Positions 8,160 to 17,234 of a DNA stretch of 64,000 nucleotides are shown piece by piece. A program made the translations under genes and the position numbers. The notes beneath the pieces are model-generated. The model did no database searches and was not told the origin of the DNA. It saw only the letters and a program-made list of their open reading frames with translations. The DNA is from Amycolatopsis sp. NBRC 101858 (lineage in GTDB: Bacteria; Actinomycetota; Actinomycetes; Mycobacteriales; Pseudonocardiaceae): contig NZ_BSTD01000002.1 in assembly GCF_030269325.1 (NCBI RefSeq), forward strand, positions 930,001 to 994,000, in the 5' to 3' direction. The stretch's first letter is position 1. Each line of letters starts with the position of its first letter.

Positions 8160-9449
8160 ATGCCTGCCAGACTCAGGCGAACACTGCTGGCCACCGCCAT
8201 GGCCGCCACCCTCGTCGCCGCCGCGGCCTGCGGCGGGACGAGCGACGATCAGCAGAGCGCGTCCGGCCCGGTCACCCTCGTGGTGAAGACGTTCAGCCAG
8301 TTCGGCTACGACGCCCTGTACAAGCAGTACGAGGCGAGCCACCCCGGTGTCACCATCAAGGAGGAGAACATCGGGAAGCTGGGCGACTACACGCCCAAGC
8401 TCCAGCAGTGGATGACCGCGGGCTCCGGCGCCGGCGACGTCGTGGCGCTCGAAGAGGGCATCATCAGCCAGTACATCGCGAAGCCGGACAAGTTCGTCAA
8501 CCTCCTCGACAAGGGCGCGGACTCCCTCAAGCCGGACTACCTGGACTGGAAGTGGAACCAGGCCCTGACCGCCGACGGCAAGACGCTGATCGGGCTCGGC
8601 ACCGACATCGGCGCCCAGGGCATGTGCTACCGCAAGGACCTGTTCCAGAAGGCGGGGCTGCCCACCGACCGCGATCAGGTCGGTGCTCTCTGGCCCACCT
8701 GGGACGCCTACCTGGCCACAGGAAAGCGCTTTCTCACCGCGAACACCGGCGCGAAGTTCTACGACTCCTCCAGCGGCATGTACCAGAACATCCTGATGCA
8801 GCAGGATGATCACACGTACTACGACAAGGCGAACACCTTCGTCGCGGACAGCAACCCGGCCGTGCGCGGCGCCTACGACCAGACCGTCGGGATGATCCAG
8901 GCCGGGTTGTCGGCGAACCTCGACCAGTACAGCCCGCAGTGGAACGCCGGGTTCAAGAAGGGCACGTTCGCCACCATCGCGTGCCCGTCGTGGATGCTCG
9001 CGACCATCCAGAAGCAGGCCGGCCCGGAGAACGCCGACAAGTGGGACGTCGCCAAGGTGCCGGGCAACGGCGCGGTGCGCGGCGGCTCGTTCCTCGCGGT
9101 GCCGAAGCAGAGCAAGCACCAGGACCAGGCCGTCGAGCTGGTGAAGTTCCTGACCAGCGCGAAAGGCCAGATCGGCGCGTTCCAGGCGAAGGGCAACTTC
9201 CCGTCGTCGCCGCAGGCCATCGACGACCCGGCCGTCCAGGGGCTGACCAACGCCTACTTCGGCGGCGCGCCGGTCGGGAAGATCTTCGGCGCCAGCGCGA
9301 AGGCCGTGAAGCCGGTGTACCTCGGCCCGGCGAACGTCGCCATCGGCGACCGGTTCACCAACGCGCTGCTCGCCGTCGAACAGGGCAAGCTCCAGCCGGC
9401 CGAGGCGTGGGCGAAAGCCCTCGACGAAGCCCGGCGCCTGGTCAAGTAG
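8160..9449 (+). CDS. ABC sugar-binding lipoprotein (family 1)
   Basis: A 429-residue extracellular solute-binding lipoprotein. It has an N-terminal Arg-rich/hydrophobic signal with a lipobox ending at Cys24 (LVAAAAC), then a family-1 binding fold: VTLVVKTFSQFG, YKQYEASHPGVTIKEE, then DVVALEEGIISQY. It would deliver oligosaccharides, most likely cello-oligosaccharides given the neighbours, to the two permeases downstream. ATG 8160 has GGAGG upstream; an in-frame TTG/GTG extension to 8100 is rejected. It is followed by a strong hairpin (9454-9481) before the first permease, which usually raises the binding protein over the permeases. No ATPase is encoded nearby, so a shared MsiK-type ATPase is expected, as in other actinomycetes. 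Confidence 0.93.
   Translation: MPARLRRTLLATAMAATLVAAAACGGTSDDQQSASGPVTLVVKTFSQFGYDALYKQYEASHPGVTIKEENIGKLGDYTPKLQQWMTAGSGAGDVVALEEGIISQYIAKPDKFVNLLDKGADSLKPDYLDWKWNQALTADGKTLIGLGTDIGAQGMCYRKDLFQKAGLPTDRDQVGALWPTWDAYLATGKRFLTANTGAKFYDSSSGMYQNILMQQDDHTYYDKANTFVADSNPAVRGAYDQTVGMIQAGLSANLDQYSPQWNAGFKKGTFATIACPSWMLATIQKQAGPENADKWDVAKVPGNGAVRGGSFLAVPKQSKHQDQAVELVKFLTSAKGQIGAFQAKGNFPSSPQAIDDPAVQGLTNAYFGGAPVGKIFGASAKAVKPVYLGPANVAIGDRFTNALLAVEQGKLQPAEAWAKALDEARRLVK
8722..8733. promoter_or_regulatory. Intragenic copy of the GAAAGCGCTTTC palindrome
   Basis: An exact copy of the operator at 4714-4725, located 562 bases inside the binding-protein gene (codons for GKRFL). It may be an auxiliary repressor site for looping or roadblock, or chance. 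Confidence 0.4.
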
Positions 9450-9453
9450 CCCG

Positions 9454-9481
9454 CCGGGCGGGGCGCGCGCGCCCCGCCCGG
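9454..9481 (+). terminator. Intercistronic hairpin between binding protein and permease genes
   Basis: A fully self-complementary 28-base GC stretch (two 14-base arms beginning CCGGGCGGGG) four bases after the binding-protein stop. With no U tract and a downstream gene of the same operon 20 bases away, it is more likely an mRNA-stabilising or attenuating stem than a full terminator. Confidence 0.7.
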
Positions 9482-9501
9482 CCTCCATTAAGGACACCCA
9501 G

Positions 9502-10461
9502 TTGGTCACCCAGCAACGATCCCGCGCGGCCGTGAAACCCCCGGCGCCGCCGCGCCCGCGAGAACGCGGCAGCCTGCTGTCCCGATGGGACCTCAAGGCC
9601 TCGCCGTATGTCTACATCGCCCCGTTCTTCCTCATCTTCGCGGTCTTCGGCCTGTTCCCCCTGCTGTACACGGCGTGGGTCTCGCTGCACGACTGGGACC
9701 TCGGCGGCGACGGCGGGTTCATCGGCCTCGGCAACTACGCCACCCTCTTCGGCGACCCGGATTTCTGGAACGCCGTCGGCAACACCCTCGGCATGCTGGT
9801 GCTGGCCACCGTGCCGCAGCTGCTGCTCGCGCTGGTCGTGGCGGCGCTGCTGAACCAGCAGCTGCGGGCCCGGCTCCTGCTGCGGATGGGTGTGCTGCTG
9901 CCGATCGTCACGTCGGTGGCCGCGGTCGGCATCGTGTTCAGCCAGATCTTCGACCGCGACGCCGGCATGGTCAACGGCCTGCTCCACCTGGTCGGCGGCT
10001 CCCCCATCGACTGGCGCGCCGACAAGTGGTCGTCCTGGATCGCCGTCTCGACCATGGTCGACTGGCGCTGGACCGGCTACAACTCGCTGATCTACCTGGC
10101 CGCGATGCAGTCGATCCCGCGCGAGCTCTACGAAGCGGCCACTGTGGACGGCGCGTCCAAGATCCGGCAGTTCCGCAGCATCACGGTGCCGATGATCCGC
10201 CCGGCGATCGTGTTCACGGTGATCATGTCGACCATCGCCGGCATGCAGCTGTTCACCGAGCCGCTGATCTTCGGGCAGGGCACCTACGCCATCTCCGGCG
10301 GCTCCCTGCGCCAGTTCCAGACCGTGTCGATGTACATGTTCGAGAAGGCCTTCCGCGACGCCGACCTCGGCTACGGCTCGGCCGTCGCATGGATGATCTT
10401 CCTGCTCATCACCATCCTCGCAGTCGTCAACTTCCTTGTCACCCGGAGGTCGTCGAAGTGA
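9502..10461 (+). CDS. ABC sugar transporter permease 1
   Basis: A 319-residue integral membrane permease of the MalF type with six predicted helices. A cytoplasmic Pro/Arg-rich tail ([11 protein letters not shown]) precedes the first helix, [20 protein letters not shown]. The ATPase-docking EAA loop reads [23 protein letters not shown] at 9502 is the likely start, with AAGGA upstream. Its TGA overlaps the ATG of the next permease (TGATG at 10459-10463), which indicates translational coupling. It is part of the binding protein, permease, permease and beta-glucosidase operon. Confidence 0.92.
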   Translation: MVTQQRSRAAVKPPAPPRPRERGSLLSRWDLKASPYVYIAPFFLIFAVFGLFPLLYTAWVSLHDWDLGGDGGFIGLGNYATLFGDPDFWNAVGNTLGMLVLATVPQLLLALVVAALLNQQLRARLLLRMGVLLPIVTSVAAVGIVFSQIFDRDAGMVNGLLHLVGGSPIDWRADKWSSWIAVSTMVDWRWTGYNSLIYLAAMQSIPRELYEAATVDGASKIRQFRSITVPMIRPAIVFTVIMSTIAGMQLFTEPLIFGQGTYAISGGSLRQFQTVSMYMFEKAFRDADLGYGSAVAWMIFLLITILAVVNFLVTRRSSK

Positions 10462-11282
10462 TGCGGAAGACTTCGCCCTTGGTCTACGTCACGCTGCTGG
10501 CCGGGATCGCGCTCTCGGCGTTCCCGCTGTACTGGCTGTTCGTGGTCGCCACCCGGACCAACGACATCGTCGGCGACTGGCCACCGCCGTTGCTGCCCGG
10601 CGGCAACCTCTTCGCCAACGTCGGCCGGCTGTTCTCCGCCGAAGAAGCCAACTTCCTCACCGGCATGGTGAACTCGGCGATCGCGTCAGTAGTCGTCACC
10701 GTCTCCGTCGTGTTCTTCAGCACCCTGGCCGGGTTCGCCTTCGCCAAGCTGCGCTTCCGCGGCCGCAACGGGCTGCTGGTGGTCATCCTCGGCACGATGA
10801 TGATCCCGGTGCAGATGGGCATCATCCCGCTGTACATGATCATGGTCCAGCTGGGCTGGCAGAACCGGCTGCAGGCGGTGATCGTGCCGTTCCTCGTCTC
10901 CGCGTTCGGCGTGTTCATGATGCGGCAGTACGCCGAGCGCTCGGTGCCGGACGAGCTGATCGAGGCCGCGCGCATCGACGGCTGCTCGACGTTCCGGATC
11001 TACCTCACGGTCGTGCTGCCCGCGCTGCGGCCCGGCGCGTCGGTCTTGGCGCTGTTCACGTTCATGAGCACCTGGAACGAGTTCCTCTGGCCGATCGCCG
11101 TGCTCGAGAACGACAACCCGACCGTGCAGTTCTCGCTGAACCAGCTGTCCACGAGCTACTACACCGACTACACGCTGATGTTCGCGGGCGCGCTCGTCGC
11201 CTGCGTCCCGCTGCTGCTGGTCTTCCTGGCCTTCGGCAAGCAGATCATCGGCGGCATCATGGAAGGAGCGGTCAAGGCGTGA
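10461..11282 (+). CDS. ABC sugar transporter permease 2
   Basis: A 273-residue MalG-type inner-membrane permease with six helices. The first is [20 protein letters not shown]. The EAA loop is [20 protein letters not shown], followed by VLPALRPG, the conserved contact for the ATPase. It pairs with the preceding permease to form the channel. The start codon overlaps the upstream stop and its own TGA overlaps the GTG of the beta-glucosidase gene (GTGA at 11279-11282), so all four genes look like one coupled operon. Confidence 0.92.
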   Translation: MRKTSPLVYVTLLAGIALSAFPLYWLFVVATRTNDIVGDWPPPLLPGGNLFANVGRLFSAEEANFLTGMVNSAIASVVVTVSVVFFSTLAGFAFAKLRFRGRNGLLVVILGTMMIPVQMGIIPLYMIMVQLGWQNRLQAVIVPFLVSAFGVFMMRQYAERSVPDELIEAARIDGCSTFRIYLTVVLPALRPGASVLALFTFMSTWNEFLWPIAVLENDNPTVQFSLNQLSTSYYTDYTLMFAGALVACVPLLLVFLAFGKQIIGGIMEGAVKA

Positions 11283-12601
11283 GCACGTTCGAACCCGGTT
11301 TCCGCTGGGGCGCGGCGACGTCGAGCTACCAGATCGAGGGCGCGACGGCCGAGGACGGGCGCGGACCGTCCATCTGGGACACCTTCGCCGCGACCCCCGG
11401 TGCGATCGACAACGGCGACACCGGCGAGGTCGCCGCCGACCACTACCACCGCTACCGCGACGACGTCACGCTGATGAAGGACCTCGGACTGGGTGCCTAC
11501 CGGTTCTCGATCGCCTGGCCGCGGATCCAGCCGGCCGGATCCGGCGCCGTCGAACAGCGGGGGCTCGACTTCTACCGGCGACTCGTCGACACGCTGCTGG
11601 AGCAAGGCATCGAGCCGTGGCCGACGGTCTACCACTGGGACCTGCCGCAGCCGCTGGAAGACGCCGGCGGCTGGCCGGAGCGTGACACCGCGCAGCGCTT
11701 CGCCGACTACGCGGCCATCGTGCACGGGGCGCTCGCCGACCGGGTCACGCACTGGACGACGCTGAACGAGCCGTGGTGTTCAGCTTTCCTTGGCTACGCC
11801 ACCGGACGGCACGCGCCCGGCCGCCGGGAGCCCGCCGCCGCGGTGCGGGCCGCCCACCACCTGCTGCTGGCCCACGGCCTGGCCGCGGAAGCCATGCCGG
11901 GCAGCACGGTCGGCCTGACGCTGAACCTGACGGACGTCTCCCCCGCGTCCCGCGCCGAACCGGACCTCGACGCCGCGCGACGGATCGACGGCCTGCAGAA
12001 CCGGCTGTTCCTCGACCCGGTGCTGCTCGGCGACTACCCCGCCGACGTCCAGGCGGACCTGGCCGGCGTCACCTCGTTCGAGCACGTGCTCCCGGGAGAC
12101 CTGAAGACCATCTCGGCGCCGCTGGACTTCCTCGGCGTCAACTACTACTCCCCCATGCTGGTCGCCGGCGGCGGCGCGCCCCGGCCGTCCGCCTACGTCG
12201 GCTCGGACCGGATCGAGCAGGTCGACGGCGGGCGCCCGCGGACGTCCATCGGCTGGGAGATCGACGCGCTAGGCCTGCTGTCCCTGCTGACGCGGCTGAA
12301 CCGGGACTACCCGGCCATTCCGCTGTACGTCACGGAAAACGGCGCCGCCTTCGACGAGCCCGTGCACGACCGGGCGCGAGTCGCCTATCTGGACGGTCAC
12401 CTGCGGGCCTGCGCGGCCGCGATCGCGCAGGGCGTCCCGCTCGAGGGGTATTTCGCGTGGTCGCTGCTCGACAACTTCGAGTGGTCCTACGGGTACGCGC
12501 AGCGGTTCGGGCTCGTGCACGTCGACTACGAGACGCAGGAGCGCACGCTGAAGGACAGCGCCCGCTGGTACGCCGGCGTCATCGCCCGGGGCGGCCTGTG
12601 A
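11279..12601 (+). CDS. Intracellular GH1 beta-glucosidase
   Basis: A 440-residue retaining beta-glucosidase without a signal peptide, so it acts on imported cellobiose or cello-oligosaccharides. The start [15 protein letters not shown] is the GH1 N-terminal signature. TLNEPW carries the acid/base E164 and YVTENG the nucleophile E353. The C-terminal [13 protein letters not shown] lines the -1 subsite. Length is normal for the family. The GTG start overlaps the permease stop. Its stop codon lies inside the 18-bp operator at 12595-12612. Together with the importer and the secreted cellulases it completes the route from polymer to glucose. Confidence 0.96.
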   Translation: MSTFEPGFRWGAATSSYQIEGATAEDGRGPSIWDTFAATPGAIDNGDTGEVAADHYHRYRDDVTLMKDLGLGAYRFSIAWPRIQPAGSGAVEQRGLDFYRRLVDTLLEQGIEPWPTVYHWDLPQPLEDAGGWPERDTAQRFADYAAIVHGALADRVTHWTTLNEPWCSAFLGYATGRHAPGRREPAAAVRAAHHLLLAHGLAAEAMPGSTVGLTLNLTDVSPASRAEPDLDAARRIDGLQNRLFLDPVLLGDYPADVQADLAGVTSFEHVLPGDLKTISAPLDFLGVNYYSPMLVAGGGAPRPSAYVGSDRIEQVDGGRPRTSIGWEIDALGLLSLLTRLNRDYPAIPLYVTENGAAFDEPVHDRARVAYLDGHLRACAAAIAQGVPLEGYFAWSLLDNFEWSYGYAQRFGLVHVDYETQERTLKDSARWYAGVIARGGL

Positions 12602-12612
12602 GCGCTCACAGG
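12595..12612. promoter_or_regulatory. 18-bp LacI-family operator upstream of the lacI-type gene
   Basis: A perfect 18-bp palindrome, CCTGTGAGCGCTCACAGG, spanning the stop codon of the beta-glucosidase gene and lying 45 bases before the regulator start. It is the longest of the four AGCGCT sites in the locus and suggests autoregulation. Confidence 0.8.
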
Positions 12613-12656
12613 GTTGTTAAGCTGACCGTCCGATCGATCCGGGGGAGGCGAGCACG

Positions 12657-13658
12657 ATGAGCAACCGGCCGTCGACGCTCGAGGAAGTGGCGCGCCTGGC
12701 CGGGGTGTCCACCGGCACCGTGTCCCGGGTGATCAACAACGCCCCGCACGTCAGCACGAAGTCGCGCGAAGCCGTCCAGCGGGCCATCGAAGAGCTCGGG
12801 TACGTGCCGAACACCGCCGCCCGCTCGCTGGCCACCGCCCGCCGCGGCGCCGTGGTGCTGGCCATCTCCAGCGACGACCCGGCGTTGTTCGCCAACCAGT
12901 TCTTCGCCGAGGTGATCGCCGGGGTCAACGCCGTCATCGAGGAGACCGACCTCCAGCTGATGCTGGTGCTCGCGGCGTCCGAACGCGGCCGGTCGCGGCT
13001 GACGCGGATCCTGCAGTCGCGGGCCGCCGACGGTGTCATGCTGCTCGCGTTGCGGGAGAACGACCCGCTGTCGAAGATCGCCGACGAGGGCCAGGTGCCG
13101 GTGGTCCACGGTGGACGCTCGCTCGACCGCACGCCCCCGCACTACGTCGACGCCGACAACCGCGGCGGCGCCCGGCAGGCCGTGGAGTACCTGGTCTCGC
13201 TCGGGCGGCAGCGGATCGCGACGATCACCGGGCAGACCGATCAGCACGCGGGCGTCAACCGGTACCTCGGGTTCCGGGAGGCCTTGGCGCTGGCCGGGCT
13301 GCCGGACCACCGCGTCGCGCACGGCGACTTCAGCGAAGGCAGCGGCGTCGAGGGCATGACCCAGCTGCTCGACGAGCACGCGGATCTCGACGCCGTGTTC
13401 GTCGCTTCCGACGCGATGGCGGCTGGAGCGCTGAAGGTCCTGCGCTCGCGGGGGCTTTCCGTGCCCGAGGACGTCGCGGTGGTCGGGTTCAACGACATCG
13501 TCACCGCGCAGCACACGCACCCCGCGCTGACCACCGTCCGCCAGCCGATCGAGGCGCTGGGCCGGGAGATGACGCGGATGCTGGTGCGGCTGATCGACGG
13601 CGAGCAGCCGACGTCGCTGATCCTGCCGACCGAGCTGGTGGTCCGCGAGTCCGCCTGA
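12657..13658 (+). CDS. LacI-family transcriptional repressor of the cellulose/cello-oligosaccharide locus
   Basis: A 333-residue regulator with the LacI helix-turn-helix at residues 6-26 (TLEEVARLAGVSTGTVSRVI), the hinge helix with ARSLATARR, and a periplasmic-binding-like effector domain (VVLAISSDDPALFANQFFAE to AVVGFNDIVTAQHTHPALTT). The family releases DNA on sugar binding. By position and operators its effector should be a cello-oligosaccharide, as for CebR of Streptomyces, but the operator here (TGTGAGCGCTCACA) differs from the CebR consensus as I remember it (TGGGAGCGCTCCCA). A GGGGGAGG ribosome-binding site precedes ATG 12657. It is convergent with the DUF2264 gene, 5 bases apart. Confidence 0.93.
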   Translation: MSNRPSTLEEVARLAGVSTGTVSRVINNAPHVSTKSREAVQRAIEELGYVPNTAARSLATARRGAVVLAISSDDPALFANQFFAEVIAGVNAVIEETDLQLMLVLAASERGRSRLTRILQSRAADGVMLLALRENDPLSKIADEGQVPVVHGGRSLDRTPPHYVDADNRGGARQAVEYLVSLGRQRIATITGQTDQHAGVNRYLGFREALALAGLPDHRVAHGDFSEGSGVEGMTQLLDEHADLDAVFVASDAMAAGALKVLRSRGLSVPEDVAVVGFNDIVTAQHTHPALTTVRQPIEALGREMTRMLVRLIDGEQPTSLILPTELVVRESA

Positions 13659-13663
13659 GCGCG

Positions 13664-15442
13664 TCATCCGGCGGTCACCTCCAGGGGGTCGAAGGTGATC
13701 CGGACGGTGAAGCCGTCCGGCCAGCGGATGCCCTCTTCGGTGACTTCCAGGCCTGCGGCTTCGGTCCCGAGGACGGCGTGGGCGATGAAGACGGTCGTCC
13801 CTTCGAGGTCGCCGGTGAGTCTCGAGAGGGAGACCCACGGCGTGTACGCGGTGCCGTGCGGCGCGCGGACCTCGTCCTGCCCGGTCCAGCCCGTGAGCGG
13901 TTTCAGGACGGAGTCCGCGGCCCAGCCGGTCTGCTCGGCCCTCGCTCCCGGCGGGGCGCCGAGCACGCGGTGGACGCGCAGTTCGTCCCGGCCGCGCGCC
14001 ACGGTGACGCTCTCGACGCGCAAGCCCGGGAGCGCCGCCGTCCCGAAGATCGGCCGGTGCCAGGACGCGGCCCAGCCCCAGCCGTCGCCTTGGCCCGCGC
14101 CGAGCGGGTGGATCCGGCGGCGGACGCTCCGCACTCCCCCGGCGACGACCGCGAAGTGGTTGTCCGCGGGGTTGTCCTTCGCGGTGGGGCCGGTGTGCGT
14201 CGAGTAGGCGAACCGGCTGTAATGCGGATCGTCGGCTGCCTCGGCTTCGTGCGGGCGCAGGTGGTCGCTGCCGTGGTTGTGCAGCCGGACGACGCCGTCC
14301 GCCTTCTGCAGCAGGAAGCCCGGGGCGGGCTCCGCACGGATCGTGTCCGCGTCGTCCGACTCCTCTGTGGACGTCCACAGTGGATGATCTTCCGGGGCGA
14401 GCAGGCAGGCGAACGCCTTCGACGCCCAGTACGGCGAGCCCGGGCCGGAGTAGAACTGCGTGGTCGGCGCGTGCGGGCCGTGCCAGCCGAGACTCAGGAT
14501 GCCGTGCTCGTCGACGGCTCCGCGGTCGAGGAAGTACTTGAGGGAGCCGCTGAGCAGCCGTCGCGACAGGCCGGGCGACAGTGGGGTGTCGCCGGTGACC
14601 GCGCCGAGGCCGATCGCCGACACGGCGGCGAAGCGGTAGGTCAGGGACCGTCCGAAGTGGAGTGGCGCGCCATCGCTGCCGAACCACAGTCTCAGGCTCC
14701 CGAGGTGCTCACGCAGGCGGTCGCCGTGGTGGGTCGGCTTCCCGGCGAGGTGGGCGTCGAGGACCGGGTAGAGGTGCAGGGCCCAGCCGTTGTAGTGGTC
14801 GAACGCGCGGCCGTCGCCGTCGGCGTACCAGCCGTCGCCGCGGTACCAGCCCTCCAGGAGTTCGAGCGCGCGGACGCGAGCCCGCGCGGTCTCGGCGTCG
14901 CCGCGGCCGACGTCGTCGAGGAAGCCGGCGACGGTGAACGGGAACAGGTACCAGTTGTTCGGTGCCGGGGTGTTCCGCAGGGACCCGCGCAGCCACGCTT
15001 CGACGCGGTCTCGGGTGCCGGGGTCGAGGTGGTCCCAGAGCCACGGGCGGGTCAGGCGGAGGCCGAGCGCGACGGACGCGGACTCGACCATCGGCTGCCC
15101 GGCGACGTCGTGGCCGAGGATGACCGGCCACGACTCGGCGTCGTCGCGGCCCGGGGTGCGGGTACCCGCGGCCAGGCCTTCGGCGTACCGCTCCAGCCAG
15201 TTGTGCGGGTCGCCGCCCCCGGCCACGCGAAAGGCGGCGGCGAGGAAGGTGCGGGCGAAGCCTTCGAGACCGTCCGAGCGGACGCCGTTGGCCGACGCGG
15301 GCCCCGGCAGGTCGAGCCGCGCTTTCCCCGGGCTCGCCCAGCGCCAGGCGGCGTCGAGGAGGCCGTCCGCGGCGGCGACCCAGTGGTCACGCGTGTAGCC
15401 GGTGCGCGGGCTCAGTTCACGGTCGTCATCCGGGAGTTTCAC
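13664..15442 (-). CDS. DUF2264 family protein, probable intracellular polysaccharide-degrading enzyme
   Basis: A 592-residue protein with no signal peptide that matches the DUF2264 family: YTRDHWVAAADGLLDAAWRW at the start, then NNWYLFPFTVAGFLDDVG, DGWYADGDGRAFDHYNGWA and YRFAAVSAIGLGA, all of an alpha/alpha-toroid layout, followed by a beta-rich C-terminal part. The family is uncharacterised as far as I know, though the fold resembles heparinase-like lyases and unsaturated glycosyl hydrolases. The GTG start overlaps the dehydrogenase stop (GTGA at 15439-15442), so it is the last gene of the regulator-importer-dehydrogenase operon and probably processes the imported sugar. In-frame codons upstream of 15442 belong to the overlapping gene and are rejected. 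Confidence 0.87.
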   Translation of the reverse strand: MKLPDDDRELSPRTGYTRDHWVAAADGLLDAAWRWASPGKARLDLPGPASANGVRSDGLEGFARTFLAAAFRVAGGGDPHNWLERYAEGLAAGTRTPGRDDAESWPVILGHDVAGQPMVESASVALGLRLTRPWLWDHLDPGTRDRVEAWLRGSLRNTPAPNNWYLFPFTVAGFLDDVGRGDAETARARVRALELLEGWYRGDGWYADGDGRAFDHYNGWALHLYPVLDAHLAGKPTHHGDRLREHLGSLRLWFGSDGAPLHFGRSLTYRFAAVSAIGLGAVTGDTPLSPGLSRRLLSGSLKYFLDRGAVDEHGILSLGWHGPHAPTTQFYSGPGSPYWASKAFACLLAPEDHPLWTSTEESDDADTIRAEPAPGFLLQKADGVVRLHNHGSDHLRPHEAEAADDPHYSRFAYSTHTGPTAKDNPADNHFAVVAGGVRSVRRRIHPLGAGQGDGWGWAASWHRPIFGTAALPGLRVESVTVARGRDELRVHRVLGAPPGARAEQTGWAADSVLKPLTGWTGQDEVRAPHGTAYTPWVSLSRLTGDLEGTTVFIAHAVLGTEAAGLEVTEEGIRWPDGFTVRITFDPLEVTAG

Positions 15443-16404
15443 GCGATCAGCCCCATCCGGTCGCGGCGCAGCGGATGGGCGAAGCCTTCGCCCGAGGCCC
15501 AGCGCGCGACCTCGGCGACGGCCAGCGCGGCCAGCCGGCCCAGTTCGTTGCCCTGCGAGCCCGCCAGGTGCGGCGTGATCAGCACGTTCTCGTCCGTCCA
15601 CAGCGGATGCCCGGGCGGCAGCACCTCGGGTTCCGTGACGTCGAGGATCGCGCGGATCCGGCCGGCGCCGGTGGCCTCCGCGAGCGCGTCCTGGTCGAGG
15701 ACGGCGCCACGGGCGGTGTTGATCAGGACGGCGTCCGGGCGCATCGAGCCGATCAGCTCCCGGCCGACCAGGCCGCGGGTTTCGGGCAGCAGGGGCGTGT
15801 GGACGCTGACGACGTCGCTGCGCGCGAACAGCTCGGCCAGGGTCACCCGCTCGGCTCCCGCGATGTCGTCCACATACGGATCATGCACCAGGATGTGCAG
15901 GTCGTGGGGTCGCAGCAGCTCGATCACGCGGCGGCCGATCATCGACGCGGACAGGATGCCGACCGTCCGCCGGTAGTTGCCGACGTCCCGGGGCCAGTTG
16001 TCGCGGACGTGGCTTTCCCGGTAGCCGCGAGCGCGTTCGAGCACCCGCTTGCCCGACAGCAGGATCATGGCGAGCGTGTATTCGGCGACCGGCACCGCGT
16101 TGGCCGCGGCCGCCGACGTCACCTCGATGCCGCGATCCCAGCACGCCTCGGTGACGTGCGCGCGGACCGACCCGGCGGTGTGGACGATCGCGCGCAGGTT
16201 CGGGGCGGCGGCGAGCGCGGCGGCGTCCAGCGGCGGACAGCCCCAGCCGGTGACCAGCAGTTCGACGTCCCGGAGCGGGGCGCCGGCGAAGTCGTCGATG
16301 ACGCCTTCGGCCAGGTCCACGAGAGCGCGCAGCTCGGCCAGGGTCTCGCCGTCGAGGACGGCATCGGCCGCTGCCCGGCTCATCGCGAGGGCGGCGCGGA
16401 TCAC
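15439..16404 (-). CDS. D-2-hydroxyacid dehydrogenase family protein
   Basis: A 321-residue NAD(P)-dependent dehydrogenase of the D-isomer-specific 2-hydroxyacid family. The catalytic triad is readable: Arg in INTARGAV, Glu in VTEPEVLPPGHPL and His in ITPHLAG. The nucleotide-binding loop is glycine-poor, GILSASMIGRRV in place of the usual GxGxxG, which may affect cofactor choice. It could oxidise or reduce a hydroxy or keto acid made from the imported sugar. The GTG start at 16404 overlaps the permease stop (GTGA) and its stop overlaps the DUF2264 start, so it is translationally coupled on both sides. Confidence 0.9.
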   Translation of the reverse strand: MIRAALAMSRAAADAVLDGETLAELRALVDLAEGVIDDFAGAPLRDVELLVTGWGCPPLDAAALAAAPNLRAIVHTAGSVRAHVTEACWDRGIEVTSAAAANAVPVAEYTLAMILLSGKRVLERARGYRESHVRDNWPRDVGNYRRTVGILSASMIGRRVIELLRPHDLHILVHDPYVDDIAGAERVTLAELFARSDVVSVHTPLLPETRGLVGRELIGSMRPDAVLINTARGAVLDQDALAEATGAGRIRAILDVTEPEVLPPGHPLWTDENVLITPHLAGSQGNELGRLAALAVAEVARWASGEGFAHPLRRDRMGLIA

Positions 16405-17234
16405 TTGACGGCTCCCGCGGTGAGGCCGGACCGCCAGAAGCGTTGCAGCAGCACGAAGGCGACGAGCAGCGGAACGACGGCGAGCAACGACCCCGTGATG
16501 ACGACCGGGTAGTACTCGGGCGACACGGTGGCCGAGCTGTTCCAGGTGTAGAGGCCGAGGCTGACCGGGTAGAGCTGCTGGTCCGACAGCATCACCATGG
16601 GCAGGAAGAAGTTGTTCCAGATCGCGGTGAGCTGGAAGAGGAACACGGTGACCACGCCGGGGCCGAGCATCCTCAGCGAGACGCGGAAGTACGTCTTCAG
16701 CTCGCCGGCGCCGTCGATGCGGGCGGCCTCGAGGACCTCGTCCGGGACGTACCCCTGGCTGAACACACGGCCGAGGTAGACGCCGAAGGGGTTGAACAGC
16801 ACCGGCACGAACACCGCCCACGCCGTGTCGACGAGCCCGGTGCCCGAGGCGATCAGGTACAGCGGCAGCGCGAGCACGGTCTGCGGCACCATCACCGCGG
16901 CGAGCACCAGCCCGAAGAGCTTTTCCTTGTGCTTGAACCGGTATTTGTCGAAGGCGTACCCGCAGGCGATGCTGATCAGCGAGCTGAGCGCGCCGCCGAC
17001 GACGGCGTAGAACAGGCTGTTGGCGTACCAGCGGCGGTAGATCCCCTTGTCCATCGCGAAGAGGTCCTTGAGGTTGTCCAGGGGCGAAAAGCCCTTCCAG
17101 GACAGGAGATCGCTGCCGAAGAGCGCGTCGCCGCTCTTGGCCGCGGCGAGGACCAGCCACAGCACGGGCAGGAGCGTGTAGAGCACGGAGATCCCGACTA
17201 CGGTGTTGACTGCCGTGCGGCCGAGCAGCTTCAC
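16401..17234 (-). CDS. ABC sugar transporter permease (MalG type), second system
   Basis: A 277-residue inner-membrane permease with six helices. The first is VVGISVLYTLLPVLWLVLAA and the EAA loop is EVLEAARIDGAGELKTYFRV, followed by LRMLGPG. The family is carbohydrate uptake transporter 1. The start is GTG at 17234, overlapping the previous permease stop. It supplies one half of the channel for the binding protein at 18148-19446. No ATPase is encoded in the cluster. Confidence 0.92.
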   Translation of the reverse strand: MKLLGRTAVNTVVGISVLYTLLPVLWLVLAAAKSGDALFGSDLLSWKGFSPLDNLKDLFAMDKGIYRRWYANSLFYAVVGGALSSLISIACGYAFDKYRFKHKEKLFGLVLAAVMVPQTVLALPLYLIASGTGLVDTAWAVFVPVLFNPFGVYLGRVFSQGYVPDEVLEAARIDGAGELKTYFRVSLRMLGPGVVTVFLFQLTAIWNNFFLPMVMLSDQQLYPVSLGLYTWNSSATVSPEYYPVVITGSLLAVVPLLVAFVLLQRFWRSGLTAGAVK

